A stretch of DNA of 64,000 nucleotides from Roseiflexus sp. RS-1. GTDB taxonomy: Bacteria > Chloroflexota > Chloroflexia > Chloroflexales > Roseiflexaceae. The translations under genes were made by a program, and so were the position numbers. This document shows, one piece after another, positions 1-8,771 of the stretch. Position 1 is the stretch's first letter, and each line of letters opens with the position of its first letter. Location of the stretch: NCBI RefSeq assembly GCF_000016665.1, contig NC_009523.1:2294001-2358000 (forward strand), given 5' to 3'. The notes beneath the pieces are model-generated. The model worked only from the letters and a program-made list of their open reading frames with translations, made no database searches and was not told the origin of the DNA.

Positions 1-138
1 CTGTTTGGACACTGCCTCCTGGCGTTGATGTTCTCTGGTGTGTCCGGATTTCGCCACCTCTGGAAGTCTGAATTTCTGAGCCGCTTCTTTCTGGCGCTGA
101 CGATTCTGGTTGTTGGGTTTGCCTTTGTGCTTCGCCAT
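1..138 (-). CDS. Partial unknown gene, last visible gene of the type III operon
   Basis: An ATG lies 4 nt after the stop of the upstream cas7-type gene and is preceded by GTGGAG, which overlaps that gene's last codons. The frame stays open to the left edge (46 codons). The visible N-terminus starts MAKHKGKPNNQN and is very rich in Lys, Arg and Gln, so it is probably disordered or nucleic-acid binding. The tight spacing says it is co-transcribed with the type III-D genes. I do not recognise the family; it could be another small CRISPR accessory or the lysine-rich start of a larger protein. Confidence 0.55.
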   Translation of the reverse strand, partial: MAKHKGKPNNQNRQRQKEAAQKFRLPEVAKSGHTREHQRQEAVSKQ

Positions 139-142
139 TGCT

Positions 143-2278
143 TTACTCCACGACGTTGCCATCTTTGTCAATCAACGGTAGACCTGTCTGATCGTCGTCG
201 GCAAGAGACAGGGCAAGCCTTGGTGCTGGACTCTGACCGCCGCGCTTGTTGCCGACGAACCACTCGTACTGCTTTCCTTGTGCCTGTGGTTGTCGTGTTG
301 GACGTGGGTAGTGGACAGGCAGGGGCGGCGTATCAGCCAGCAGCGCTTTCAGGTCGCGGATGTTTGCCAGTTGATCAAACGCGGCGCCGTAGCGCGCTGC
401 CATTGCCCGTTTGAAATTATCGATCCAGACATCTATCTGGTCGGTTCGATCAATCCAGCCATCGGCTGTATCAGACAACGAGGCGTAGCGCACCTCAGGG
501 TTGAGGATGCTGACCGACAGAACTTCGATCCGGGCAGAGCCGAAGCCCAGGGGTTTGGCATAGCCGATACGATGATGCCATCCCTCCAGGCGCAGACTCC
601 ACAGCAGCGCACCTAACTCCACCGGCGCCAGGTTCTCAAATTCTACGGTAAATTCAAAGCGGCTGCCTGCCTTTTGGACGCCGTGCACAGTTCGGTTCTG
701 GTCACTCTTGTTCCCGTTTACACTCTGGTATTCCTGCGGATCGAGACGGCTGCCGTGATGCCGATAGACTTTGCGACCACGCAAGATTTGTGCGGGGTTG
801 TCGTAGCCTACCTGCTGATCGCACAATCCATCCTGAGGTTTGCCACTACGAGGCCGCAGGTAAAAGCGATAGGTCGTTGGCTTGGGTGTAGACAGGATCG
901 CCAGTGTGGCGTCGAACGTGCCTGCATCGTGTGTCAATCGGGCATGACTGAACCTCACGCGGCCGGCGCAGGCAGTGGGTTTGGATAGCTCAGGGCGCTG
1001 TTGCTCTAGATCATCGCCCCATACCCAACCGAAGGTGCGGCAGGCGGGGCAGAGCCTGTCGTAGTCTTCGCATTTTGCCAGATCAGACGGATGCAGCAGA
1101 TCACCGATCTTGCGCTCAAAGCCTACACGCGGAACAGAGACCGGCACGATAAATTTGACGCGGTAGCCTCCAGAAGCGCTTTCCAACATCGCATACACCA
1201 GATCGCCATCCCGCAGTTTTGCCTCGTTGCGGCCAGTGCGCTCCAGGATAAAGCGACTGAAGGCAGGTTCTCCACCCTGGGGTTGATCAGGATGCTGGCG
1301 CTTGCGCACCGCGTCGCTGTGGCGCTCCTGGTAGTCGGCGATCAGTTCTTCGTAATGCTTACGAACATCCGCTGGTAACTGAATTGACGTTACCTGATGC
1401 TCAGCAAAGAAAAAGCGCTCGTCGTGCTTGTTTTCGATGTTTTGATTAGTCAAGCATAGATAGCCCTCTACTATCTTTTGTCCCTTTTTAGGAGATGGCA
1501 GGTCATCTTTCTGTGAGGCGAGTTGAATCACATTCCAAAAGAGGAAATACCCTTGTTCACGTCCTCGAACCCTGCGAGGAGGATGTTCCATCTCCTCGAT
1601 AAGAGCCCAGCATTTATCTCCATGCCCTTTCGACTGGGGCAAAGAAACCTTCGTTCGTCGGGCGTATGGAGAGCCAGGATTTGCTTGTTCGGTAGGGCTT
1701 GAACGCAATGGGGCATATCGCTTGATCCAGGCTGCATACATTCGATCATCAGGTTCCAGACCGTCTAAAGGGTTCTTCTTGGTGCCTGGAAGCAAGTCAA
1801 GCACCCACTCCTGTTGTTCAGTTATGCGAACGCGGGCGGGGATTAACTTGCTGGCGTCTCCTGCTGGCAGGTGATAACTCAATCGTTTCTCACCTGCGAA
1901 ATGGGCAAAACACGAGTTGGTCACCGCCTCGAAGATTGAGCGCACTGCTCCGCGCAGGCTTGTACCAGGAATGGCGACATTGCCGTTGGGGTCGCGGAAG
2001 AAGCGATAGTGGCGATGAACCTTGCTGTTGACTGTATCCTCTTTAATCCCTTCGCTATCCGAAACGAAGATCGGTGTCGTCGCTGTGAGACAACAGCGAA
2101 TGCGTCCCGTCAATCCCACATAACGGTCGTGCGGCGGCGGTGCACAACGGCCCAGCAACGGTGCGGCGTGGAGGTGACGGACTTCCAGCGTGCGCACAAA
2201 GTTATAGGGGTTGAGGAAGCGATACCCTCTCTGTGATGAGTGTGACGCCATCTTGCGTTTGGGTTTTGCTTTGCCCAT
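143..2278 (-). CDS. Type III-D RAMP protein, Cas7 with large insertion (TIGR03986-like)
   Basis: A 711-aa RAMP subunit predicted to form part of the crRNA-bound backbone of the type III effector. The N-terminus has the YRFLNPYNFVR signature that I associate with the TIGR03986 CRISPR family. A glycine-rich RAMP loop, IPGTSLRGAVRS, follows near residues 103-114, and a zinc-knuckle-like CPACRTFGW near 409. The roughly 280 residues between them exceed a normal Cas7 domain, matching the 'Cas7-insertion' subunit known from the Synechocystis III-Dv complex. It starts 1 nt after csx19. The assignment to III-Dv rests on gene order and domain content, not on an alignment. Confidence 0.8.
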   Translation of the reverse strand: MGKAKPKRKMASHSSQRGYRFLNPYNFVRTLEVRHLHAAPLLGRCAPPPHDRYVGLTGRIRCCLTATTPIFVSDSEGIKEDTVNSKVHRHYRFFRDPNGNVAIPGTSLRGAVRSIFEAVTNSCFAHFAGEKRLSYHLPAGDASKLIPARVRITEQQEWVLDLLPGTKKNPLDGLEPDDRMYAAWIKRYAPLRSSPTEQANPGSPYARRTKVSLPQSKGHGDKCWALIEEMEHPPRRVRGREQGYFLFWNVIQLASQKDDLPSPKKGQKIVEGYLCLTNQNIENKHDERFFFAEHQVTSIQLPADVRKHYEELIADYQERHSDAVRKRQHPDQPQGGEPAFSRFILERTGRNEAKLRDGDLVYAMLESASGGYRVKFIVPVSVPRVGFERKIGDLLHPSDLAKCEDYDRLCPACRTFGWVWGDDLEQQRPELSKPTACAGRVRFSHARLTHDAGTFDATLAILSTPKPTTYRFYLRPRSGKPQDGLCDQQVGYDNPAQILRGRKVYRHHGSRLDPQEYQSVNGNKSDQNRTVHGVQKAGSRFEFTVEFENLAPVELGALLWSLRLEGWHHRIGYAKPLGFGSARIEVLSVSILNPEVRYASLSDTADGWIDRTDQIDVWIDNFKRAMAARYGAAFDQLANIRDLKALLADTPPLPVHYPRPTRQPQAQGKQYEWFVGNKRGGQSPAPRLALSLADDDQTGLPLIDKDGNVVE

Positions 2279-2279
2279 C

Positions 2280-2867
2280 TTAATGCTCCTGCAACGGTTG
2301 ATTGCTCAACTCGCGATACCAGACAAACGCCGTCTGCCCGTTTTCGGTGTAGCGCCAGAAATGGAGGTAGACGCGACCATGAGCATTGACGGGATAGTCC
2401 AGTCGGGCGGCTGCGACGCGGTCATCAAACCAGAGTTTGTGACCCTCCTTGCGTTCACCCCACAGAATCACCGATTCCTCATAGCGCCGCAGTGTGCAGC
2501 CAGGATGAGCCGCCCAGAAGTCCTTTGCGCCAAAATCATCCACCGACACATTAATCTTCTCACCCACGTAATGCCACAACCAGCGTCCAGCGTCACGGCG
2601 CAGCGAGAGATGCCCGCCCTTGCCAAAGATCTCGGCGCGTTGGAGAAACTCTGGCTCACCAGGCGCATCGGCGAACTCAATGTGGCTGACGTGTTCCCAC
2701 AGGCGAAATGGCATCTGGCTCCATTGGTTCTGCCAGGTCTTCAGGAAGTCCGTCAAACGGTCGGCAGCGAATTGACCACCCAGAATTGTAGGTCGGTCAG
2801 CGTCGGTCACCTGTGCCTTCTGCATTTTCTCAATCAGTTGGTCGAAGTTTATGCTGTTGTCGCTCAT
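2280..2867 (-). CDS. csx19: Csx19-like type III-D accessory subunit (TIGR03984 family)
   Basis: A 195-aa soluble protein rich in Trp and aromatic residues, including the stretch GRWLWHYVGEKINV and a C-terminal HFWRYTENGQTAFVWYRE. Size, composition and position between the double Cas7 and the Cas7-insertion gene fit Csx19, a subunit typical of III-D loci that has no known catalytic role. Its ATG overlaps the stop of the upstream gene by 4 nt (ATGA), so translation is probably coupled. No catalytic motif is visible. The family call depends mainly on context and general resemblance. Confidence 0.65.
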   Translation of the reverse strand: MSDNSINFDQLIEKMQKAQVTDADRPTILGGQFAADRLTDFLKTWQNQWSQMPFRLWEHVSHIEFADAPGEPEFLQRAEIFGKGGHLSLRRDAGRWLWHYVGEKINVSVDDFGAKDFWAAHPGCTLRRYEESVILWGERKEGHKLWFDDRVAAARLDYPVNAHGRVYLHFWRYTENGQTAFVWYRELSNQPLQEH

Positions 2868-4648
2868 GAGACCCTCGCAGGATACAGATCAGATAGCCAG
2901 GAACCGTTGACCTGCTCGAAGTAACTGTCGCGTTGCAACGTAAAGCGATGCCGGTGCTCGTCAACGAGATTGTTGAACGCTCTCACCCAACCCTCAGCCA
3001 GGGTTTTCAATTCATTGGTAGCCTGTTCGTAAACTAACGTATGGTAGATGCCGCTGAAACCGTTTTTGGATTGTAACAATCGTCGTCCGGCGACGACAGC
3101 CTGGTTGTGAGTATTGCTATCGGGCAGAGGAAAGTCGTCGTCGTGCAGGATACCGAAGGTTAATCTGGGACTCTCGATAACGCACCGCCCGAAACCTTTC
3201 GCGGCGCCGAATCCCACGGTCGTCAGTCCATCGTGCAGGTCGCGCAGCACCAGCGCCAGCCAGCCCAACTCCCAGGGTTCGGGGTTTTCCAGAAACAGTC
3301 GCACACGGAATTTCGGCTTCCATAGCACCACAGCGTCAAACTTGGCGGTATCGCGGCCACCGCCGGTGAAGCGGTCAATAGCAAGGAAGTCGAGTGCTTT
3401 GAGTTCGACCTTCTCACCGACAAAGGGTGCATCTTCAACCCGCAATCGGCTTCCGTTCCAGGGGCTGCCGAAAAGCTGGCAGGCAAGACACAGTTTGTCG
3501 TCGGCGCCTTCATGCTCGAGTGTCGTGCGCTCAGCGCGGGGAAGTGTCTTGATAAAGCTATTGCAACTTGCCACTGGATCATCGGTTCTGGTTGTCAATG
3601 GATTGCAGGCAGGGCATGTAGTAAGAAACTTCTCCTTCCTGGTCTGGCTATCATGACCGTCATCCCACGCCTTGAGCGTCGCCAGTGTGCGAGCAATGCG
3701 CTCAGCCTGACTGCGCAGCACGCCGCGCAAGCCGGAGCCGGGCAGCACCGGTTTTGCCCCCCTGTCATAGGTTGCCAGCAGCGGCGCATGGTCGAAGCCG
3801 CTGCGTCCCGCCTGCATCAGGTCATGGGTGAGAAAGGGTCCGGTCGCAGCCAGAGTGAACTCAGCCAGCGCCCAGGAGCGTGCAACTGCTGACAGGTCTC
3901 GATGGTTTGTGGTCACACGCTGTCGTGCATCCTCGACCTGTTTACGAAGCCAGTTGCGGTCGCCGTCCGTTGTGTCCCAGGGTGGTCCATTGCGCAGGAA
4001 ATCGATCAGCACGTTGGGCTGATTGAGATCGCGTTCGATCCATTGCACGTCGGTCAAATCAAACGCGCCCAATCCTCTACCGACACGTCCGCCAACCACG
4101 CCACGCCCCTGTTCCCACTCGGCAAGAACAGATGCAAGGAGCGGCAATGTCTTCTCTTCATCAGGCAGTCGAGGGTCAATCTCCAGACGCAGTTTGAAGA
4201 TCGTTCCCGCCGGCAACACCTCATAATCAAACTTAATACGCTCTCGTCGCGCTGCCGCGCCGGTAACGCGGTCTATCCCAACGCCGTCGCGGATCTGCAG
4301 TCCGGGGACATCCGCCAGAACTGCGTCGTACACAAGAACGCGGGCAGCGCTGGCTTCTTCGTTCTCCTCGCTGGGGTTCACATCACCAAACAGTCGGCAG
4401 ACAAGGCACTGACATGCTTGGTTTGTCATTGGGCCTTTCAGCGCCTGGCAAAGCTGCTCGCCCCTAAAACGTGGCGCCAGACGGGTAGCGAGGCTACGCA
4501 GTGCACCGGCAATAGCCGTGCCAGGGATGAGAAGGCGACCACGTGCATCGCGGCGCAGCAGGTCATCAGTGGTTTCGCTGTCCTGACCCGTGCCAATGTG
4601 CAGCGCCGTGCGCAGCCTCAGAGTGGCCGTAACTGCTCGAAATGTCAT
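2864..4648 (-). CDS. Double Cas7 (Csm3-like tandem fusion, 'Cas7-2x')
   Basis: A 594-aa protein with two consecutive Cas7/Csm3-like RAMP domains, predicted to supply two adjacent backbone subunits. Domain 1 has IGTGQDSETTDDLL, then IPGTAIAGALRS, and CLVCRLFGD near residues 81-89. Domain 2 has GRSGFDHAPLL, LPGSGLRGVLRS near 300 and CLACQLFGS near 384. The acidic residues before each glycine loop (D28/D29 and the Asp in GFDHAP) sit where Csm3 carries its target-RNA-cleaving aspartate, so both domains may be active nucleases; that is inference. It lies 2 nt downstream of the Cas7-Cas5 fusion and overlaps csx19 by 4 nt. Confidence 0.82.
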   Translation of the reverse strand: MTFRAVTATLRLRTALHIGTGQDSETTDDLLRRDARGRLLIPGTAIAGALRSLATRLAPRFRGEQLCQALKGPMTNQACQCLVCRLFGDVNPSEENEEASAARVLVYDAVLADVPGLQIRDGVGIDRVTGAAARRERIKFDYEVLPAGTIFKLRLEIDPRLPDEEKTLPLLASVLAEWEQGRGVVGGRVGRGLGAFDLTDVQWIERDLNQPNVLIDFLRNGPPWDTTDGDRNWLRKQVEDARQRVTTNHRDLSAVARSWALAEFTLAATGPFLTHDLMQAGRSGFDHAPLLATYDRGAKPVLPGSGLRGVLRSQAERIARTLATLKAWDDGHDSQTRKEKFLTTCPACNPLTTRTDDPVASCNSFIKTLPRAERTTLEHEGADDKLCLACQLFGSPWNGSRLRVEDAPFVGEKVELKALDFLAIDRFTGGGRDTAKFDAVVLWKPKFRVRLFLENPEPWELGWLALVLRDLHDGLTTVGFGAAKGFGRCVIESPRLTFGILHDDDFPLPDSNTHNQAVVAGRRLLQSKNGFSGIYHTLVYEQATNELKTLAEGWVRAFNNLVDEHRHRFTLQRDSYFEQVNGSWLSDLYPARVS

Positions 4649-4650
4649 GA

Positions 4651-7116
4651 CTACCTCCGTTCCATGGCTTTCTGACGGGCGGGACCGGCGATGCGATCAG
4701 CCAGCAATCGCAGCCCGACACACCACGCTTGTGCTTCCTGCTCTAGCTCGTTCTCCTTGAGCAACGTTGCCAGGGCATCGAGCATGCGCTGAATCATCTC
4801 CAGGCCCTGCTTTCCATCGGTTTCGAAGAAGTTTGGCTTATCGCGGCCCGACAATGGCGCGCTAAGCAATGTATCTTGCCGTCCCATCCGTTGCAGATCG
4901 CTCTTGATGGCTTCCAGCGAGGTCTGCTGCGATGTGAAGAGCAGGCGAGCAACTGCCTCGAAGCGTCCGTCTCTTATCAGTTCTGTCTGGAACTCTTCGT
5001 CAAGTTTCCTGGCCCATTCTAACCAGAATTGCAACACGCGGGCAGAGAAGTGTGCGGTATGCGCGTTACTCAAGGCAAGCGGCGCCAGTTCGGCAGCGGT
5101 GGTTTGCACATCAAGCAGTTGTCGGTCAAGCTGTTGATAGATCGGATGGTTGAATGCCACGCGACCGAACCCTTCATCACGACGCAGACCAATACCCTGC
5201 GCTTCTGCGGCCTCCAGCAGCGACAACAGGTCTCGCAACGCAATGCCGGTGAAGGTCAGGCGCACACTGGAGCCGGCCACAATGGCGATGTCGCGCGCTC
5301 GTGGCAACCCCAGCTTTGCATTGAAGGCATCCACCGCCCGCGTTGTCGAGAAAGCCAAAAGCTCGCCATGCTGGTTGCGATCAATGGCTACATTGGCGCC
5401 TTTCGGCAACTTCAGTTCCTGCTTCAGCCAGTCGGCATCGAACCCACGCCAGAAACGGCCCCACGGATCCGGCACAATGGCATCGCTCAGCAGCAGCAGC
5501 GTGATTCGTTCTGTTGTTGAAACCCGCTTCTGCACACTGCTGAAATGCAGGTGCGGCGTTGACTGTGGTCGAAAGACAGCACTGACCTCACCGTAGCCAC
5601 GTTGACCCGCCTTACCGAGCGTCAGCTCGTTTACATCGCCGTTTGGACGAAGATTGGCCATTGTCTGTAACGTCTTCCAGGTTTGCTCATTGCTGCACGT
5701 GATCTCACCCAGGAAATATTGACCTGGTTCCAGCGCCACATAACCGAACAGGTCGCCAGTGCGCACGCGGCCGCTCTTCGGATCGATGCGGATGTGCATT
5801 TCTACAGTCTGCTTCGGCTTGTGCTTCGACCGTGGTGCGTCCTTCACTAACGAGATAAACCCACTCAACGTCTCCAGCTTCACCGACGCGGCCTGTCTTC
5901 CGCTGACGGCATCAGGCTGGGCACAGATTGGACATTCCTGCGGCGCGTTGTCCTGGAGGAGACTCCATACGCCATGCCCTTCTTTGCTCTGTGCCCGCCC
6001 TTGATCTTGGCTCTGCGTCCCATAACCGCGATACAATTCGCAGGTGAAAAGGTCGCGTGGGGCAACAATGGTTGGATAGCCAGACTTCTCTCGCTGTATT
6101 TCTACAGACAAGAGCATCGAAAAGCGCACAGTATCGTGAAAGAACAGGTTGACAAAGTTCCGATACGCTGTGCTGCTGTGATCTTCGAGTTGGGCGCCCA
6201 GATGCTGGGCAATGCGCCAGGCCAGCGCACCGCGCAGAACAGCGCCAGGGATGGTTTCAAGCGTCTCGAACTGGTTGCCCGCCTCGGCGCGACGGGCGAC
6301 GAGCAGCGGTTCGTCGAGGCGTACAAGCACCTGAAGGCGATAGGTGTGCTGGCCTGGATCTGCCGGAAGCGTCAGTGGCTGAATGTTTGCTCTCTGAGCG
6401 GCGCCTGCAGACGCGACTGGCTCATTCTTCAATCGCTGTTCCAGCCGCTGAAGCAGTCTGTTCTCTTGTGAGAGGTCCGCCAGGTGAATCTCACATTCAC
6501 CATAGCCCCGACGTTTGCCTGCGCCCAGGTTGCGCAGCAGCCGTGCCGCCGCCACCAGCCACTCGGCCTCACGCCAGGCATCCTCACTCTCATCCATACA
6601 TTCGGCGATGAAGCGAAAATGGAGGCTACCGTCCCCTTCTTCACGGGTGAAGAGTTTGTTCTCTTCGGCACGGCGTGTGCGAGGATTAACGCGCACGCGT
6701 GTTGTGATCTGTGCAGCTGTTTCGCCTGCCCGCCACTCACGAGATGATGTCTGAGGTGTTGTCAGTCCCGCTGGTCGAGCCGATGCAATGCGCCAGCGTT
6801 TTCGTCGCCCGGTAGACCCAAAGATAGTGCAGACCGGGCATTCGGAACCATGGTTTGTTGCAAACTGGCCACAGTACACGGGCTTTGATGCGTCGCCGCC
6901 GGAAGCCTGACAGCGCTGTTCGCCAGCGAAGGGATCGAGTGATAACAGGTTCGCCAGACTTTCACGCAGGAGACCAGCCAGCACCGTGCCACGGATCACC
7001 GGCACGTTGTCGGGGTCACGCAATAGTGCCGAGTCCACCTGCAATCCGAGACCATGCCCGGCACTGACGTGGTAGTCGCTCTTGAATGCAATGTCGAATT
7101 CGAGGCGGATGCTCAT
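4651..7116 (-). CDS. Cas7-Cas5(Csx10)-Cas11-like fusion, type III-D
   Basis: An 821-aa fusion. Residues 1 to about 225 form a Csm3-like Cas7 domain: HVSAGHGLGLQVDSALL with D28 at the usual catalytic position, VIRGTVLAGLLRES, and a Cys cluster ending CPVCTIFGS. From about 250, a Csx10/Cas5-like RAMP carries LDEPLLVARRAEAGNQ then IPGAVLRGALAWRI. The last 150 residues, starting near LSNAHTAHFSAR, are helical and glycine-poor, as expected of a fused small subunit (Cas11). This order equals the Cas7-Cas5-Cas11 subunit of III-Dv. No free small-subunit gene exists nearby, which supports the reading. It overlaps cas10 by 4 nt. Confidence 0.78.
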   Translation of the reverse strand: MSIRLEFDIAFKSDYHVSAGHGLGLQVDSALLRDPDNVPVIRGTVLAGLLRESLANLLSLDPFAGEQRCQASGGDASKPVYCGQFATNHGSECPVCTIFGSTGRRKRWRIASARPAGLTTPQTSSREWRAGETAAQITTRVRVNPRTRRAEENKLFTREEGDGSLHFRFIAECMDESEDAWREAEWLVAAARLLRNLGAGKRRGYGECEIHLADLSQENRLLQRLEQRLKNEPVASAGAAQRANIQPLTLPADPGQHTYRLQVLVRLDEPLLVARRAEAGNQFETLETIPGAVLRGALAWRIAQHLGAQLEDHSSTAYRNFVNLFFHDTVRFSMLLSVEIQREKSGYPTIVAPRDLFTCELYRGYGTQSQDQGRAQSKEGHGVWSLLQDNAPQECPICAQPDAVSGRQAASVKLETLSGFISLVKDAPRSKHKPKQTVEMHIRIDPKSGRVRTGDLFGYVALEPGQYFLGEITCSNEQTWKTLQTMANLRPNGDVNELTLGKAGQRGYGEVSAVFRPQSTPHLHFSSVQKRVSTTERITLLLLSDAIVPDPWGRFWRGFDADWLKQELKLPKGANVAIDRNQHGELLAFSTTRAVDAFNAKLGLPRARDIAIVAGSSVRLTFTGIALRDLLSLLEAAEAQGIGLRRDEGFGRVAFNHPIYQQLDRQLLDVQTTAAELAPLALSNAHTAHFSARVLQFWLEWARKLDEEFQTELIRDGRFEAVARLLFTSQQTSLEAIKSDLQRMGRQDTLLSAPLSGRDKPNFFETDGKQGLEMIQRMLDALATLLKENELEQEAQAWCVGLRLLADRIAGPARQKAMERR

Positions 7117-8750
7117 GCTTCTTCCTCCTGCGGCTCGTAATCATCCGGACGATACTCCAGGTCCTGAGCAAAATCCCAGGACTCCAGGAGATCCAGCATG
7201 CCATGCGCAAACGGTGTGGCGTCGCCCCGACGGATTTCTCGCCAGTGATGGTCACTGTTGCTGTCGTTTCTGGACTTGCCCAGCGTTGTCAGGGCTGTCT
7301 CCAGTTTTGCTCTTGATGTTGTGCTGAGCCGCTGCAGCACGTTATCCAGCTGGCGGTTCGTCCAGGTTTGCATTGTCTGATTGCGATCTCGAATGGTTAT
7401 CGACGTCGGCACATCCTCAAAGCAGCGCCGCAGTTCCGCCAGACGCTTGCTCGGAATATCCTTAAGAGTCAGACGTTGATCGAGAAGGGTTTTGATTTCC
7501 AACCCTCGTTCTTTTGCGTTTTGAGAAAGGTCGCCATCACACACCCAGTACGGTCGCAGCGTGAGACGGACGATCCTAGAGTGTTCAGCGTCGTCATCTT
7601 CCTGACCAGCCAGGCGATTCCCCAGGATGACTTCAAAGTTGACAGCGGAAAGATGCTCACCCGTCTCTGCAGCCAGCAGCTTGCTCTGGCGCTTCGCCTC
7701 CTTAAGCAACGCTTCAGCCCGACGATGCGCCAGCGCATATGGGTATGTTCCCTTGCAGATGACGACAGCGGCAGCCACAGTGGGGCGCGGAAGGTCAGTC
7801 AGTCCAATCTCATCCGCCAGTTTCTTCATACGCCGCTCCCACTCCAGACAGAATCGTCGGGTGAAGTCGAGAGCATACGGCGCCGGGATAAGAGCAAACA
7901 AGTCATCACCGCCAAGGATGAGCGGGATCATGGGGATCATGTGCGCCTGTTCTGAAACAACGTTCCGAAAACTGGCTGCTGCCGCTGCCAGGCTGTCCTG
8001 CAGAATGGGCGATAACCCTTCGGAAAGCTTTGTAAGCTGCTCCTGACCACACATGCCGAACGTGCGACCCATGCCATTGCCGTCGGCGACGAGATAGGCG
8101 ACATAATTGCGCTGGCGTAAATCTAACCTGGCAATATCATCGGCATCTTCGGGCCAATCGAGATTTATTGTCGGTTGAGTTCCGAGCGACGTGCAATATG
8201 CTTCATACAACTCATCGAGGATTGCGCGTGGTTTCCGATCACGCTCCGCAGCCTTCGCCCGGCATGCTTCACATATGTAGGAAGACCGGTTTGTAGCGCG
8301 CCTTCCTGTTAGTCGTTCACGCTTCCTGGCAAGCGCCACTCCACACGATGCACAGAACGCCACATACGGCATATGCACTTCGGCGATTGCGCCCTGTCGG
8401 CGGCTTTTTGCCCAGCGCAGCCTTTCCCCTGCCTGCTCGTTGGCTTTGCGAAAGTCGCCGTCTAGCCTAACCGGCTCGGCTACAGTCAGGCTTCCACCCA
8501 ACGCCAGGCGATAGAGCTCAGCCAGATCGGCGCCAAAGGCGCGCGCCTTTGCCAGGTCGTCGAAGATCACGCGAAAACTGCCGCCGTCGTTGACCACAAC
8601 TTGACCACCGTGTTTCTTTGCCAGTGTATCGTCAATACTGCGACAAAAGCGCGTTAACAACTGGCTGGCGCCCACCACTTCGCGCAGACGAGAGGAGCGG
8701 AAGATGAAATCCTGGATTTTGTCGGCTTCAGCAGCCAGCAAATAGGGCAT
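7113..8750 (-). CDS. cas10: Cas10, HD-less, with intact GGDD cyclase motif
   Basis: A 545-aa large subunit. It opens directly with a palm-like segment (YLLAAEADKIQDFIF), has a zinc-ribbon pair (CASCG near residue 131 and CEACR near 160), and carries the second palm with ILGGDDLFALIPA at about residues 280-283, the cyclic-oligoadenylate synthase motif. No N-terminal HD nuclease domain is present, so single-strand DNase activity is not expected. Output would be signalling plus Cas7-mediated RNA cleavage. CARF proteins encoded on both sides fit that. The ATG at 8750 directly begins the conserved palm sequence. Confidence 0.88.
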   Translation of the reverse strand: MPYLLAAEADKIQDFIFRSSRLREVVGASQLLTRFCRSIDDTLAKKHGGQVVVNDGGSFRVIFDDLAKARAFGADLAELYRLALGGSLTVAEPVRLDGDFRKANEQAGERLRWAKSRRQGAIAEVHMPYVAFCASCGVALARKRERLTGRRATNRSSYICEACRAKAAERDRKPRAILDELYEAYCTSLGTQPTINLDWPEDADDIARLDLRQRNYVAYLVADGNGMGRTFGMCGQEQLTKLSEGLSPILQDSLAAAAASFRNVVSEQAHMIPMIPLILGGDDLFALIPAPYALDFTRRFCLEWERRMKKLADEIGLTDLPRPTVAAAVVICKGTYPYALAHRRAEALLKEAKRQSKLLAAETGEHLSAVNFEVILGNRLAGQEDDDAEHSRIVRLTLRPYWVCDGDLSQNAKERGLEIKTLLDQRLTLKDIPSKRLAELRRCFEDVPTSITIRDRNQTMQTWTNRQLDNVLQRLSTTSRAKLETALTTLGKSRNDSNSDHHWREIRRGDATPFAHGMLDLLESWDFAQDLEYRPDDYEPQEEEA

Positions 8751-8771
8751 GGTCAGACCTCCTGAGTTGTA

